Shown here: piece after piece, positions 6,275 through 12,932 of the stretch
Layout of the letters: every line of letters begins with the position of its first letter
Numbering within the stretch: the first letter of the stretch is position 1
Source: Bacillota bacterium
GTDB taxonomy: Bacteria > Bacillota > Clostridia > Peptostreptococcales > Anaerovoracaceae
Reading direction: 5' to 3'
NCBI GenBank assembly: GCA_030527065.1
Contig: JAUNBO010000035.1
Span: forward strand, 1 to 13,005
DNA length: 13,005 nucleotides
Notes under the pieces: generated by a model
What the model saw: only the letters and a program-made list of their open reading frames with translations
Databases searched by the model: none
Told to the model about the DNA's origin: nothing
Program-made: the position numbers and the translations under genes

Positions 6275-6371
6275 TGGCGGGAATATGTGGGAATCGAACC
6301 CACCCAGGAGGCTCCTAACCCCCCGAACTGGTTTTGAAGACCAGAAGGCACACCAGCACCCATCTATTCCC
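6275..6371 (-). tRNA. selC: tRNA-Sec (anticodon UCA), selC
   Basis: This 97-nt gene includes an encoded CCA (6277-6275). It shows a long acceptor arm (GGGAATA with TATTCCC, eighth pair G-A unpaired), discriminator G, a 6-bp D stem closing the loop TGGT, an anticodon arm CTGGT-CTTCAAA-ACCAG with anticodon TCA, a long variable arm (7-bp stem with loop TTAGGAG), and a T arm GTGGG-TTCGATT-CCCAC. The long acceptor plus 5-bp T stem, large variable arm and UCA anticodon are those of bacterial tRNA-Sec. It is charged with Ser by SerRS and converted by SelA, encoded immediately downstream. Confidence 0.97.
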
Positions 6372-6397
6372 CTATCTCTGCGTTCTTCAGCGTTTAA

Positions 6398-6426
6398 AAA
6401 GTATCACATTTTTCCGATGGTGTCAA
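6398..6426 (-). promoter_or_regulatory. Promoter of tRNA-Sec and the selA-lysR-selB unit
   Basis: On the minus strand a perfect TTGACA (6426-6421) is followed after 17 bases by TACTTT (6403-6398); GATACT (6405-6400, spacer 15) is an alternative -10. The start would lie near 6391, about 20 nt before the tRNA. No terminator lies between the tRNA and selA, so the mRNA could be made by read-through and tRNA processing. Confidence 0.65.
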
Positions 6427-6510
6427 CGTTTTCGCCCCAATTTCGCCTCTGATTGCAGGCATGTGAATAAACCGTCGATTTTAACCGGCGTTGCACCGCA
6501 GCCCCTTCCG

Positions 6511-7647
6511 TTACCGGCTCAGCTCCGTGACCGCCCGGACGGCCTCGTCCACTTCGGTCTCCGTATTGAAACAGGAAAAGCTGAATCTGACGGCCCCCTG
6601 CTCTTTGGTCCCCAGGGCCTCATGCAGCCTGGGTGCGCAATGAGCGCCCGGGCGCGTGGCGATGCCATAATCCTGCGAAAGGGCGTCGGATACCTCCCCC
6701 GAATCGTACTCACCGATGTTAAGGGCGACGATGGGAGCGCGCTGCCATGTGGAGAAATCGCCATAAATCTTTATGCCGGGAATTTTTGAGACCCCCGTAT
6801 AAAAACGCTTCGCAAGATCGATCTCTTTTCTGTGAACAACGTCTATCCCCACGCCGGCAATGTATCCGGCGGCAGCTCCAAGGCCCGCTATGCCGTGGCT
6901 GTTGAGGGTGCCTGCTTCCAGACGGGTGGGCATTTCTGACGGCTGAAAACGGTTATAAGACTGAACGCCGGAGCCGCCGACCTTAAATGGTCGTATTTCC
7001 ACCCCGGGCCTGACGCACAGCCCCCCCGTCCCCTGAGGGCCCATCAGCCCTTTGTGCCCCGTGAAGCAAAGGATGTCTATACCCAGTTCTCCCATGTTGA
7101 TGGGATAGCAGCCGGCAGTCTGGGAAGCGTCCACTATCAGTAACAGGCCGTGGGCCCTGGCAACGGTGGAAATGCGTCTGATGTCCAGCAGATTGCCCGT
7201 CAGATTGGAAGCATGGGTACAGACGATGGCTTTGGTCTCCGGCTTTATCAGCCTTTCAAAATCCCTGTGATCCACATTGCCGTAAAGATACGCCGGCACA
7301 AAACTCAGAGATACATCTTGCTCCGCCTGAAGTCGGTAGAGAGGGCGGAGGACAGAGTTGTGCTCAAGATCCGTTGTGATCACATGATCTCCCGGGGCAA
7401 TAAGGCCGTTTATGGCAATGTTCAGCGCTTCCGTTGCATTTGCAGTAAACACCAGCCGCTCCGGGTGGGAAAATCCGAGGAGATCCGATAATGCGCAGCG
7501 GGCGTCATAGACTGTCCTGGCGCTTTTCATGGCGCTGTTGTGAGTTCCCCGGGCCGAGTTGCCCATGGAACCCATGGCGGCAGCGACAGCGTCGATGACA
7601 CATTGCGGTTTATGGAGCGTCGTAGCTGCGTTGTCCAGATAGATCAC
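6511..7647 (-). CDS. Class V aminotransferase-fold cysteine desulfurase, EF2568 type, copy 1
   Basis: A 378-residue PLP enzyme. It shows YLDNAATT at the N-terminus, H96 stacking on the cofactor (DLEHNS), D173 (IVDASQTAG), PLP lysine K199 (TGHKGLMGPQG), and the mobile-loop cysteine C337 (RPGAHCAPRLHEALGT). Such enzymes release S or Se from cysteine or selenocysteine as a persulfide or perselenide; members of this subfamily are found beside selD and are thought to feed it selenium. The GTG start at 7647 overlaps the yedF stop (GTGA), so the two are translationally coupled and probably form a desulfurase/carrier pair. Another member of the same family lies at 10073-11224 and is clearly diverged. 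Specificity for Cys or Sec cannot be read from sequence. Confidence 0.9.
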   Translation of the reverse strand: MIYLDNAATTLHKPQCVIDAVAAAMGSMGNSARGTHNSAMKSARTVYDARCALSDLLGFSHPERLVFTANATEALNIAINGLIAPGDHVITTDLEHNSVLRPLYRLQAEQDVSLSFVPAYLYGNVDHRDFERLIKPETKAIVCTHASNLTGNLLDIRRISTVARAHGLLLIVDASQTAGCYPINMGELGIDILCFTGHKGLMGPQGTGGLCVRPGVEIRPFKVGGSGVQSYNRFQPSEMPTRLEAGTLNSHGIAGLGAAAGYIAGVGIDVVHRKEIDLAKRFYTGVSKIPGIKIYGDFSTWQRAPIVALNIGEYDSGEVSDALSQDYGIATRPGAHCAPRLHEALGTKEQGAVRFSFSCFNTETEVDEAVRAVTELSR

Positions 7648-8258
7648 GGCTTTATCACCTTGGAAACTCCGTTGAGCTTCTCAACGATATCGTACATATT
7701 GGTAACGGCGCCTACCGCCAGTTTTTCTGTAAGCCCGTAGAAATTCAGGCAGGTGCCGCAGGTGAGGATCTCCACGCCCCGGGCTTCCATTCCCTTCAGG
7801 TCTTCCACAGACACGGCGCCTTCCACCGTCAGTCTGGCGCCGCCGTTGTAGAACAGGATGGCCTTCGGCAGCTCCTTCTGTTGGGCCAGCGCATAAATAA
7901 AACCTTTCATCAGCGCCGCTCCCAGTTCATCGCTGCCTGTACCCATGCAATCGGAGCTGATGGCCACGACCGTATCGCTGCGCTTGTCAGGAACACAAAA
8001 ATCTTCTTCCTCTTCGGTACGTGCTTCCTGCAGCTCCTCCACCCGGACCTTTACGACGTAATGCTTGTCGTCCTGCTTTTCAGAAGCCGCCTGCAAGCCC
8101 CTGTTGCCGGCAAACCGTTCCAGATTCTGGACCGCCACGGCATTGTCCACATGGATTTCCAGGATCCCGGGCTCCTTCATCTGCTCTAAGGCCTTTCTGG
8201 TCTTTACCACGGGGATGGGACAGGCCTCTCCGATGGCATTTACAACGATATTATCCAT
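7644..8258 (-). CDS. yedF: Selenium metabolism protein YedF (TusA-like plus DsrE-like domains)
   Basis: A 204-residue protein from ATG 8258, with GGAGG nine bases upstream; the upstream in-frame extension to 8315 overlaps DUF3343 and lacks family support. Residues 1-75 are a TusA/SirA fold with the carrier cysteine C13 in GEACPIPVVKTRKAL. The C-terminal half is DsrE/YedF-like (VVAISSDCMGTGSDELGAAL, ILFYNGGARL, and CGTCLNFYGL with two cysteines). YedF co-occurs with selD across bacteria and is assumed to carry or channel selenium; its biochemical role is not settled. It is placed between DUF3343 and the desulfurase. Confidence 0.93.
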   Translation of the reverse strand: MDNIVVNAIGEACPIPVVKTRKALEQMKEPGILEIHVDNAVAVQNLERFAGNRGLQAASEKQDDKHYVVKVRVEELQEARTEEEEDFCVPDKRSDTVVAISSDCMGTGSDELGAALMKGFIYALAQQKELPKAILFYNGGARLTVEGAVSVEDLKGMEARGVEILTCGTCLNFYGLTEKLAVGAVTNMYDIVEKLNGVSKVIKP

Positions 8259-8283
8259 TCTCTCATTCCTCCAAACAGTACCT

Positions 8284-8520
8284 TCAATCCAACATATAGA
8301 CGTCAGCATAGGCAAGCTGCTTTTCGTTCAGAAAAGCCACTATCTGTTCTTTGTACTGCAGCTCTGCGCACCAGGCGAGGCCGCATCCGGCAGATATTTT
8401 TGTGGGTACCGGGATAATACGCCCGGGAATGCCCCATTCTGTGCAGCTGCGCTCCATTGCAAGTGCGTTGACGGTGGTAGCGAAGGTGACCACCACTTTT
8501 GGCGAAGTGGCTCTCATCAT
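8284..8520 (-). CDS. DUF3343 putative Se/S carrier-like protein
   Basis: A 78-residue protein of the DUF3343 family. It has the N-terminal strand VVVTFATTVNALAMER, the central GIPGRIIPVPTKISAGCGLAWCAE and a charged C-terminus. The cysteines in SAGCGLAWC are the likely functional groups. Family members are small, co-occur with selD and yedF, and are called Se/S carrier-like by context only. AGGAG lies eight bases before ATG 8520 (a second ATG follows at once). It is the first gene of the DUF3343-yedF-desulfurase unit; the TGA stop lies 25 bases before yedF. A second, broken member starts at 12933. Confidence 0.85.
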   Translation of the reverse strand: MMRATSPKVVVTFATTVNALAMERSCTEWGIPGRIIPVPTKISAGCGLAWCAELQYKEQIVAFLNEKQLAYADVYMLD

Positions 8521-8584
8521 TATAACATCTCCTGATATGAAATATGTCCAGGCCCGGGAGCAAGTCGTTTATTCTGTTCAGTTG

Positions 8585-8614
8585 ATTATATCACAATCTC
8601 CCTTCCTGTGTATT
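8585..8614 (-). promoter_or_regulatory. Possible promoter of the DUF3343-yedF-desulfurase unit
   Basis: On the minus strand a perfect TATAAT (8590-8585) is preceded after 18 bases by a weak -35, AATACA (8614-8609). The poor -35 suggests that an activator may be needed. The leader to ATG 8520 is about 60 nt. Confidence 0.5.
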
Positions 8615-8755
8615 CGCTTCTATATAAACTATCGTTTGAAAGCATCCATTGAAAAAAACGATTTATCGGTTCCTGCTTGTTGACACAGCTGGCTTTTTCT
8701 GAGGACCATACCTCTCCTTTCAGTCCTCGTTAAGAGACGTACCTCCATTCCCCTC

Positions 8756-8784
8756 TTGTTTCCGGGAAAAAACTCCGATATACT
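8756..8784 (+). promoter_or_regulatory. Probable promoter of selD
   Basis: TTGTTT (8756-8761) and TATACT (8779-8784) are 17 bases apart, giving a start near 8791 and a leader of about 125 nt. A perfect TTGACA at 8680-8685 has no acceptable -10 at normal spacing. Confidence 0.5.
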
Positions 8785-8801
8785 GATGATAAGGGTGAGA
8801 G

Positions 8802-8864
8802 GCTCTTCTGCAGCGGACCTTTTGCCTTTTGAAAAAGAGCAGGCCTGCCGCAGATCCTGCCGGC
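8802..8864 (+). other. Hairpins in the selD leader
   Basis: GCTCTT (8802-8807) can pair with AAGAGC (8835-8840). Downstream, GCC-GCAG (8847-8853) pairs with CTGC-C-GGC (8857-8864) with one bulged base and loop ATC. They lie between the predicted promoter and the ribosome binding site (AAGGAGG, from 8901). They could be an attenuator or simply leader structure; no known riboswitch class is recognised. Confidence 0.35.
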
Positions 8865-8915
8865 TTTCCCAAAATCCTCTATGAAAACAGGTCGTTTTGA
8901 AAGGAGGCGAAGAAT

Positions 8916-9956
8916 ATGACTGCAGAACAGATCCGGCTTACGGAAATGAGCAGCCACGCCGGCTGAGCGGCAAAGATGGGCCCCGACGCCCTGGCGCAGG
9001 TCCTGTGCCATTTGCCGAAATTCACAGACCCCAATCTAATGGTGGGCTTCGATACCAGCGACGATGCCGCCGTTTACAAAATCAACGAAACCACGGCCCT
9101 GATCCAGACGGTGGATCTTTTCCCGCCTGTAGTGGACGAGCCCTATGCCTACGGCCAGATCGCTGCGGCCAATGCCCTCAGCGACGTCTACGCCATGGGC
9201 GGCCTGCCTCAGCTGGCCCTGAATATTTTCTGCTGCCCGGAAGATCTGTCCAGGGACGTTATAAAGGACATCCTTATGGGCGGCTATGAAAAAGTAGCGG
9301 AGGCCGGAGCCGTGATTGCCGGCGGTCATACGCTGAAGGACAAGGAGCCCAAATACGGCCTGTCTGTCACCGGCTTTGCCCATCCTGCGGAGATCCTTAC
9401 CAACTGCAACGCCAGGCCGGGAGACGTCCTCCTGCTCACCAAGGCGCTGGGAACGGGCATTCTCAACACCGCTGTCAAGGCCGGCCTTCTCGGGGCCAAA
9501 GAATACAAGGGGCTGGTGGCTTCCATGGCCGCCCTCAACAAAGACGCCGCCCTTGTCATGAAAGCATTCCCGGTCCACGCCTGCACGGACATCACCGGCT
9601 TCGGCTTTCTGGGACATGCCTTCGAAATGGCCCGGGGCTCCGGCTGCAGCCTGCGGATAGACGCTTCCGCCCTGCCCATTCTGCCCGGCGCTCTGGAGAT
9701 GGCCGGGGACGGTATCATCCCCGCCGGCGCTTACGGAAACAGGGACTGGCTTTCCTGCTCTGTTCACGTTGCGGATTCCGTCCCTCTGCCGGTGTCCGAC
9801 GTCCTCTTCGACCCTCAGACCTCCGGGGGACTGCTGATCTCCGTCCCGGAAAAAGAGGGGCTGCGGCTGCTGGCCGCCCTGAAGGATTCTCTGCCGGTGG
9901 CAGCTCTGGCAGGCCATGTGGAGGAAAAGGGAGCGTATACCATTTCCGTGGAATAG
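8916..9956 (+). CDS. selD: Selenophosphate synthetase SelD, selenocysteine-containing
   Basis: SelD makes selenophosphate from selenide and ATP for SelA. The true start is ATG 8916, with AAGGAGG upstream. An in-frame UGA at 8964-8966 is codon 17, in SSHAG-U-AAK. This corresponds to Cys17 of E. coli SelD in AGCGCK, with K20 also kept; both are essential there. Read through, the protein has 346 residues (E. coli 347), with GFDTSDDAAVYKI, NALSDVYAMGG, the ATP-site GGHTLKD and the TDITGFGFLGHA segments. A gene finder without UGA recoding would start at ATG 8976 and lose the active site. It is divergent from DUF3343 and followed by a terminator shared with the desulfurase at 10073-11224. Confidence 0.97.
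8967..9017 (+). promoter_or_regulatory. SECIS-like element of selD
   Basis: Directly after the UGA, CGGCAAA (8968-8974) pairs perfectly with TTTGCCG (9011-9017). Inside it GGCGCAG (8993-8999) pairs with CTGTGCC (9003-9009), including one G-U pair, leaving loop GTC (9000-9002). The tip contains GCAGGTC, the heptamer at the tip of the E. coli fdhF SECIS, including the GU bound by SelB. The GU lies at 37-38 counted from the U of UGA, against 23-24 in fdhF. Inference from inspection only; no folding was run. Confidence 0.65.
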
Positions 9957-9981
9957 CAGGCGCCTGCACCTTTCAATCAAA

Positions 9982-10037
9982 AAACCGGATAAGAGGCATA
10001 ATGACGGAATACGGTCACAACGCCTTTCATCCGGTTT
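9982..10037. terminator. Bidirectional terminator between selD and the second desulfurase
   Basis: AAACCGGAT (9982-9990) pairs with ATCCGGTTT (10029-10037). Inside, AGAGGC/GCCTTT and TGAC/GTCA can extend the stem. On the minus strand it runs into six Ts (9984-9979), good for the desulfurase transcript; on the plus strand it is followed by CTTCATTT, a weaker tract for selD. Confidence 0.75.
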
Positions 10038-10072
10038 CTTCATTTACCCTTCTTCCACAAGTCCGAAAGATC

Positions 10073-11224
10073 CTACCCCCGGCTTATGATTTTGTGCAAA
10101 GCGTCCAACACATAGGACAGCTCCTGCTCAGTATTGAAATATCCGAAGGAAAAGCGGACGGTCCCCCGGGGAAAGGTCCCCAGCGCCCTATGGGCCCGGG
10201 GAGCGCAGTGAAGTCCGCAGCGGACCTGTATGCCGAAGTCCCGCTCCAAAAGATAGCTGGCCTGGGCGTTGTCCATGGTCAGCATGTCCAGGGAGACCAC
10301 GGCGCACCTTTCCCGGGCCGGCGGCCCCGGCACAAAGACGCCTTTCATATTCAAGACCCCTTCCAGGAAGAGTTCTGTCAGCCGGGCTTCTTTTTCCCGT
10401 ATGGCTCCCGGCCCTTCCTTCTCCAGATAGCTCAGCGCATGGCCCAGCCCGACGATGCCCGGCAGGTTCAGGGTGCCCGGCTGGAATTTATCCGGCAGGA
10501 CCTCCGGAGGCTGCAGCTGATCGGAATGACTTCCCGTCCCTCCTGCCAGCAGGGGCCGCATGGCCGCCGCCAGGGCGTCACTGAGGATCAGTCCCCCCAC
10601 TCCCTGGGGCCCCAGAAGGCCCTTATGCCCGGGAAAGATCAGTGCGTCTATCCGGCACTTCTCCATGTCTGTTTCTATGGGCCCGGCGGTCTGGGCGGCG
10701 TCCACGGCGAAAAAGACTCCCCGCTCCCGGCAGAGGACCCCTATGGACTCCAGTGGGGCCAACACCCCGCAAACGTTGGAGCCGTGATTTATGAGCACCA
10801 GCCTGGTCTCCGGCCGGAGTAGCCCTTCCACGGCTTCCGGCTTCGTCCGGCCCTGTGGGTCTGCTGGAGCTTCCTCCCACAGAACGCCGGCTTCCGCCAG
10901 CTGTGTAAGGGGCCTGGCTGCGGCGTTATGCTCCAGAGCACTGGTGATTACATGATCTCCCGGGGAAAGCAGTCCCTTCAGGACCAGATTGAGGCCTGCG
11001 GTGGCCCCGGCGGTAAATACCACATTCCTCATTTTGGGGAAATGAAAAAGCCGGCACAGGCTTTCTCTGGCCTCTATGACCTTTTCCTCCACACTGTAAG
11101 CGCCGGCATAACCGCCCCGGCTGATGTTATAGCCCCAGCGGTCTATATGCTCTCCCACCACCTTCCCCAGGCCGGGGGCCTTGGGGAAGGTGGTGCTTCC
11201 GTTATCGCAATATACCTGCTTCAC
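10073..11224 (-). CDS. Class V aminotransferase-fold cysteine desulfurase, EF2568 type, copy 2
   Basis: A 383-residue PLP enzyme of the same subfamily as the protein at 6511-7647. It has H99 (SALEHN), D175 (AVDAAQTAG), PLP lysine K201 (PGHKGLLGPQG) and catalytic cysteine C340 (RCGLHCAPRAHRALGT). The start is GTG 11224 with AGAAGGG six bases upstream. The N-terminal YCDNGSTTFPKAPG departs from the DNAATT of copy 1. It follows yedE and the TusA-like gene on the same strand and so probably hands sulfur or selenium to that carrier. Divergence between the two copies suggests separate roles, for example one for Sec/Se and one for Cys/S, but the sequence does not say which. Confidence 0.9.
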   Translation of the reverse strand: MKQVYCDNGSTTFPKAPGLGKVVGEHIDRWGYNISRGGYAGAYSVEEKVIEARESLCRLFHFPKMRNVVFTAGATAGLNLVLKGLLSPGDHVITSALEHNAAARPLTQLAEAGVLWEEAPADPQGRTKPEAVEGLLRPETRLVLINHGSNVCGVLAPLESIGVLCRERGVFFAVDAAQTAGPIETDMEKCRIDALIFPGHKGLLGPQGVGGLILSDALAAAMRPLLAGGTGSHSDQLQPPEVLPDKFQPGTLNLPGIVGLGHALSYLEKEGPGAIREKEARLTELFLEGVLNMKGVFVPGPPARERCAVVSLDMLTMDNAQASYLLERDFGIQVRCGLHCAPRAHRALGTFPRGTVRFSFGYFNTEQELSYVLDALHKIISRG

Positions 11225-11322
11225 GTTTTACCCTTCTTTCAGATGGACCGGAGTTTTTTACGACAGATACCGCAGGGGCCATCCTGCCCCGGCGCCGAAG
11301 CTCCCGCTTCCTCTCCGCTCTT

Positions 11323-11535
11323 CTATTTTTCCAGCCGCAAAGCAAATTCACCGGTCTTCTCCTCTACGGAGACCCGGTATTTCCGGCCCGTGGCAAAGCG
11401 CCGGATGTTTTCCACGGCCACGTTGTTGTCCACCAGGACTTCTATGACCCCGTGCTCCTGCTTCATGGCTTGCTTTACCCGCAGCACCGGCTCCGGGCAG
11501 GCACAGCCTCTGGCGTCTACCTGTATCACAGACAT
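11323..11535 (-). CDS. TusA/SirA-like sulfur (selenium) carrier
   Basis: A 70-residue single-domain TusA-fold protein. The carrier cysteine is C13 in GCACPEPVLRVKQAM, with an extra Cys at 11. The rest follows the family, with VLVDNNVAVENIRRFA and a final strand. AAGGAG lies seven bases before ATG 11535. TusA-like proteins accept a persulfide from a desulfurase; here the neighbours are YedE upstream and a desulfurase downstream. The N-terminal domain of YedF in the other unit has a similar fold and the same VDNAVAVQN-type segment. After the TAG stop the frame stays open for 27 more codons (see findings). Confidence 0.9.
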   Translation of the reverse strand: MSVIQVDARGCACPEPVLRVKQAMKQEHGVIEVLVDNNVAVENIRRFATGRKYRVSVEEKTGEFALRLEK

Positions 11536-11632
11536 CTTCTTTCTCCTTCCTGTATGTATCCCCTTCGTCAGACGCAGTTATCTTTATTCTGCGCCTGTCT
11601 CTGCTTCTCTCCGTCACTTCAACAGAACGGCT

Positions 11633-12691
11633 CTATGCCGCCGCTTTCCCTCTCCGGATATTGACCGCTGCGATGACCGCCACCACAACCAGACAGATGA
11701 TCACCGCCCAGGGGCCGTTGGCAGAGGGGCCCTCCGCAGAAGAGGCCAGTCCGAAATTATGACAAAAGGCTGCGCCGATCACCAGGCCGCAAACAGCCAT
11801 GAAGGAATCGGTGTTGCCCTCGCCGGACAAAATCAGCTGCCGCAGGGGACAGCCTCCCAGCAGAACGGAACCGAAGCCTGTCAGCAGCATTCCTAAAAAG
11901 TTCCACAGGCCGTCGCTGTGGGCCACGGGCTGTCCCTCAAAGCCCAGGTTGAAAAATCCGGCGATGAGATTGGCAATCACTGCTACCACGACAATGGCCA
12001 CCGCTCCCCAGAGGAGATGGGGGTCCCGGAAGAGGATGACGTCGCGGATGCCGCCCACGGTGCAGAGCCGGGACCGCTGGGCCAGAATGCCTACTATCAG
12101 CCCTGCCGCCAGAGCCATCAGGATAGGCGCTCTCATGGAGCCCGGACCGGACTGGCTGAAAATGAGCAGGCCGGGCAAAGCGCAAAGCAGTACCAACAGT
12201 CCCACATTCACTGCGGGAGCCACCAGGCCCTCGCCCTTGCCAAGAGAGTAAGCCCGTCCCAGGCTGAAGCCCTTGTTCAGGCAGAAAACTCCCACGCCGA
12301 TACCGGCGATGAAGCCCACCAGGCCCACCAATGCATTCAGATCGCCGCCGCCGATGCGCAGAAGCATCCGCAGAGGACAGCCCAGGAACATCAATGCGCC
12401 TACCATTACGCAGAAGCCCAGGACGAAGCGGGTGGCCGGAGAGGCCCCTCCCCTGGGTGCAAATTCCTTTCTTGCCAGAGCCATGATGAACGCTCCCAGG
12501 ACCAGGCCCAGAATCTCCGGCCTGATGTATTGCACCACCTCGGCCTTGTGAAGCCCAAGAGCTCCCGCCGTATCCCGAAGAAAGCAGGCGATGCAGAAGC
12601 CCATATTGGCCGGATTGCCGAAAACCACCAGCAATACCGCCAAAACGCCCACCACAACGCCGGCAAGGATAACCCAGATTCTTTCTTTCAT
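11633..12691 (-). CDS. yedE: YedE-family putative selenium transporter
   Basis: A 352-residue integral membrane protein with roughly nine to eleven hydrophobic segments. It is built from two related halves: GFCIACFLRD (31-40) and GCPLR (104-108) in the first recur as RSRLCTVGGIRD (206-216 region) and GCPLR (280-284) in the second. The conserved cysteines (C105, C281 and those in the first motif of each half) probably pass the substrate through the channel, as in the related YeeE thiosulfate transporter. The selenium link is by gene context, because YedE co-occurs with selD and yedF. GGAG lies about 10 bases before ATG 12691. It heads the yedE-tusA-desulfurase unit; 97 bases without a credible gene separate it from the TusA-like gene. 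Confidence 0.92.
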   Translation of the reverse strand: MKERIWVILAGVVVGVLAVLLVVFGNPANMGFCIACFLRDTAGALGLHKAEVVQYIRPEILGLVLGAFIMALARKEFAPRGGASPATRFVLGFCVMVGALMFLGCPLRMLLRIGGGDLNALVGLVGFIAGIGVGVFCLNKGFSLGRAYSLGKGEGLVAPAVNVGLLVLLCALPGLLIFSQSGPGSMRAPILMALAAGLIVGILAQRSRLCTVGGIRDVILFRDPHLLWGAVAIVVVAVIANLIAGFFNLGFEGQPVAHSDGLWNFLGMLLTGFGSVLLGGCPLRQLILSGEGNTDSFMAVCGLVIGAAFCHNFGLASSAEGPSANGPWAVIICLVVVAVIAAVNIRRGKAAA

Positions 12692-12778
12692 AATGTGCAG
12701 CTCTCCTTTCCAATTTCTTTCGTACGATTATTACGGTAAAAATAGCGTGGACTGTGTCCTTACTCCATATATATTTTC

Positions 12779-12807
12779 ATTCTACTATATTTGACCGGGC
12801 TTTTGAA
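12779..12807 (-). promoter_or_regulatory. Possible promoter of the yedE unit
   Basis: On the minus strand TTCAAA (12807-12802) and TAGAAT (12784-12779) are 17 bases apart. The start would be near 12772, with a leader of about 80 nt before ATG 12691. Confidence 0.45.
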
Positions 12808-12852
12808 ATTCACGATTCCCATGCTCATTCTCTGTCTATCTAAAAATTCTAT

Positions 12853-12881
12853 TTGAGAGCCCGTCTGCTTTACTGTATAAT
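12853..12881 (+). promoter_or_regulatory. Strong promoter of the right-edge DUF3343-like gene
   Basis: TTGAGA (12853-12858) and a perfect TATAAT (12876-12881) are 17 bases apart. The start would be near 12888, 45 nt before ATG 12933. It is divergent from the yedE promoter, so the two share a control region of about 240 bases. Confidence 0.7.
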
Positions 12882-12932
12882 AAATGCCAAAGATTTCCGA
12901 CGCCGGCGCCAAACGTAAATGAGGAACACTCC

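Larger units (their letters stand above)
8521..8915. other. Intergenic region between divergent DUF3343 and selD
   Basis: About 395 bases with no credible gene. The left part is AT-rich and carries the DUF3343 promoter; the right part carries the predicted selD promoter and a roughly 125-base leader with hairpins. Reading frames crossing it are unsupported. Being the control region between two divergent selenium genes, it is a likely target of the LysR regulator, although I see no convincing T-N11-A dyad to assign. Confidence 0.6.

Noticed and set aside
8284..8286. TGA of DUF3343 as a possible second selenocysteine codon
   Set aside because: Only six codons (RYCLEE) follow before another TGA, they include the ribosome binding site of yedF, and the protein already has normal family length.
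8680..8685. TTGACA at 8680 as the -35 of the selD promoter
   Set aside because: No sequence resembling TATAAT lies 16-18 bases downstream; TTGTTT/TATACT at 8756-8784 fits better.
8978..8991. GGGC/GCCC hairpin as the main SECIS of selD
   Set aside because: Its loop (CCCGAC) lacks the GU of SelB-bound loops and the stem has only four pairs; the hairpin at 8993-9009 matches the fdhF tip much better. It is kept only as a possible side hairpin.
11323..11325. TAG of the TusA-like gene as a pyrrolysine or read-through codon
   Set aside because: TAG is used as the normal stop by selB, selD, yedE and mntA copy 2 in this window, and no pyl gene is present.
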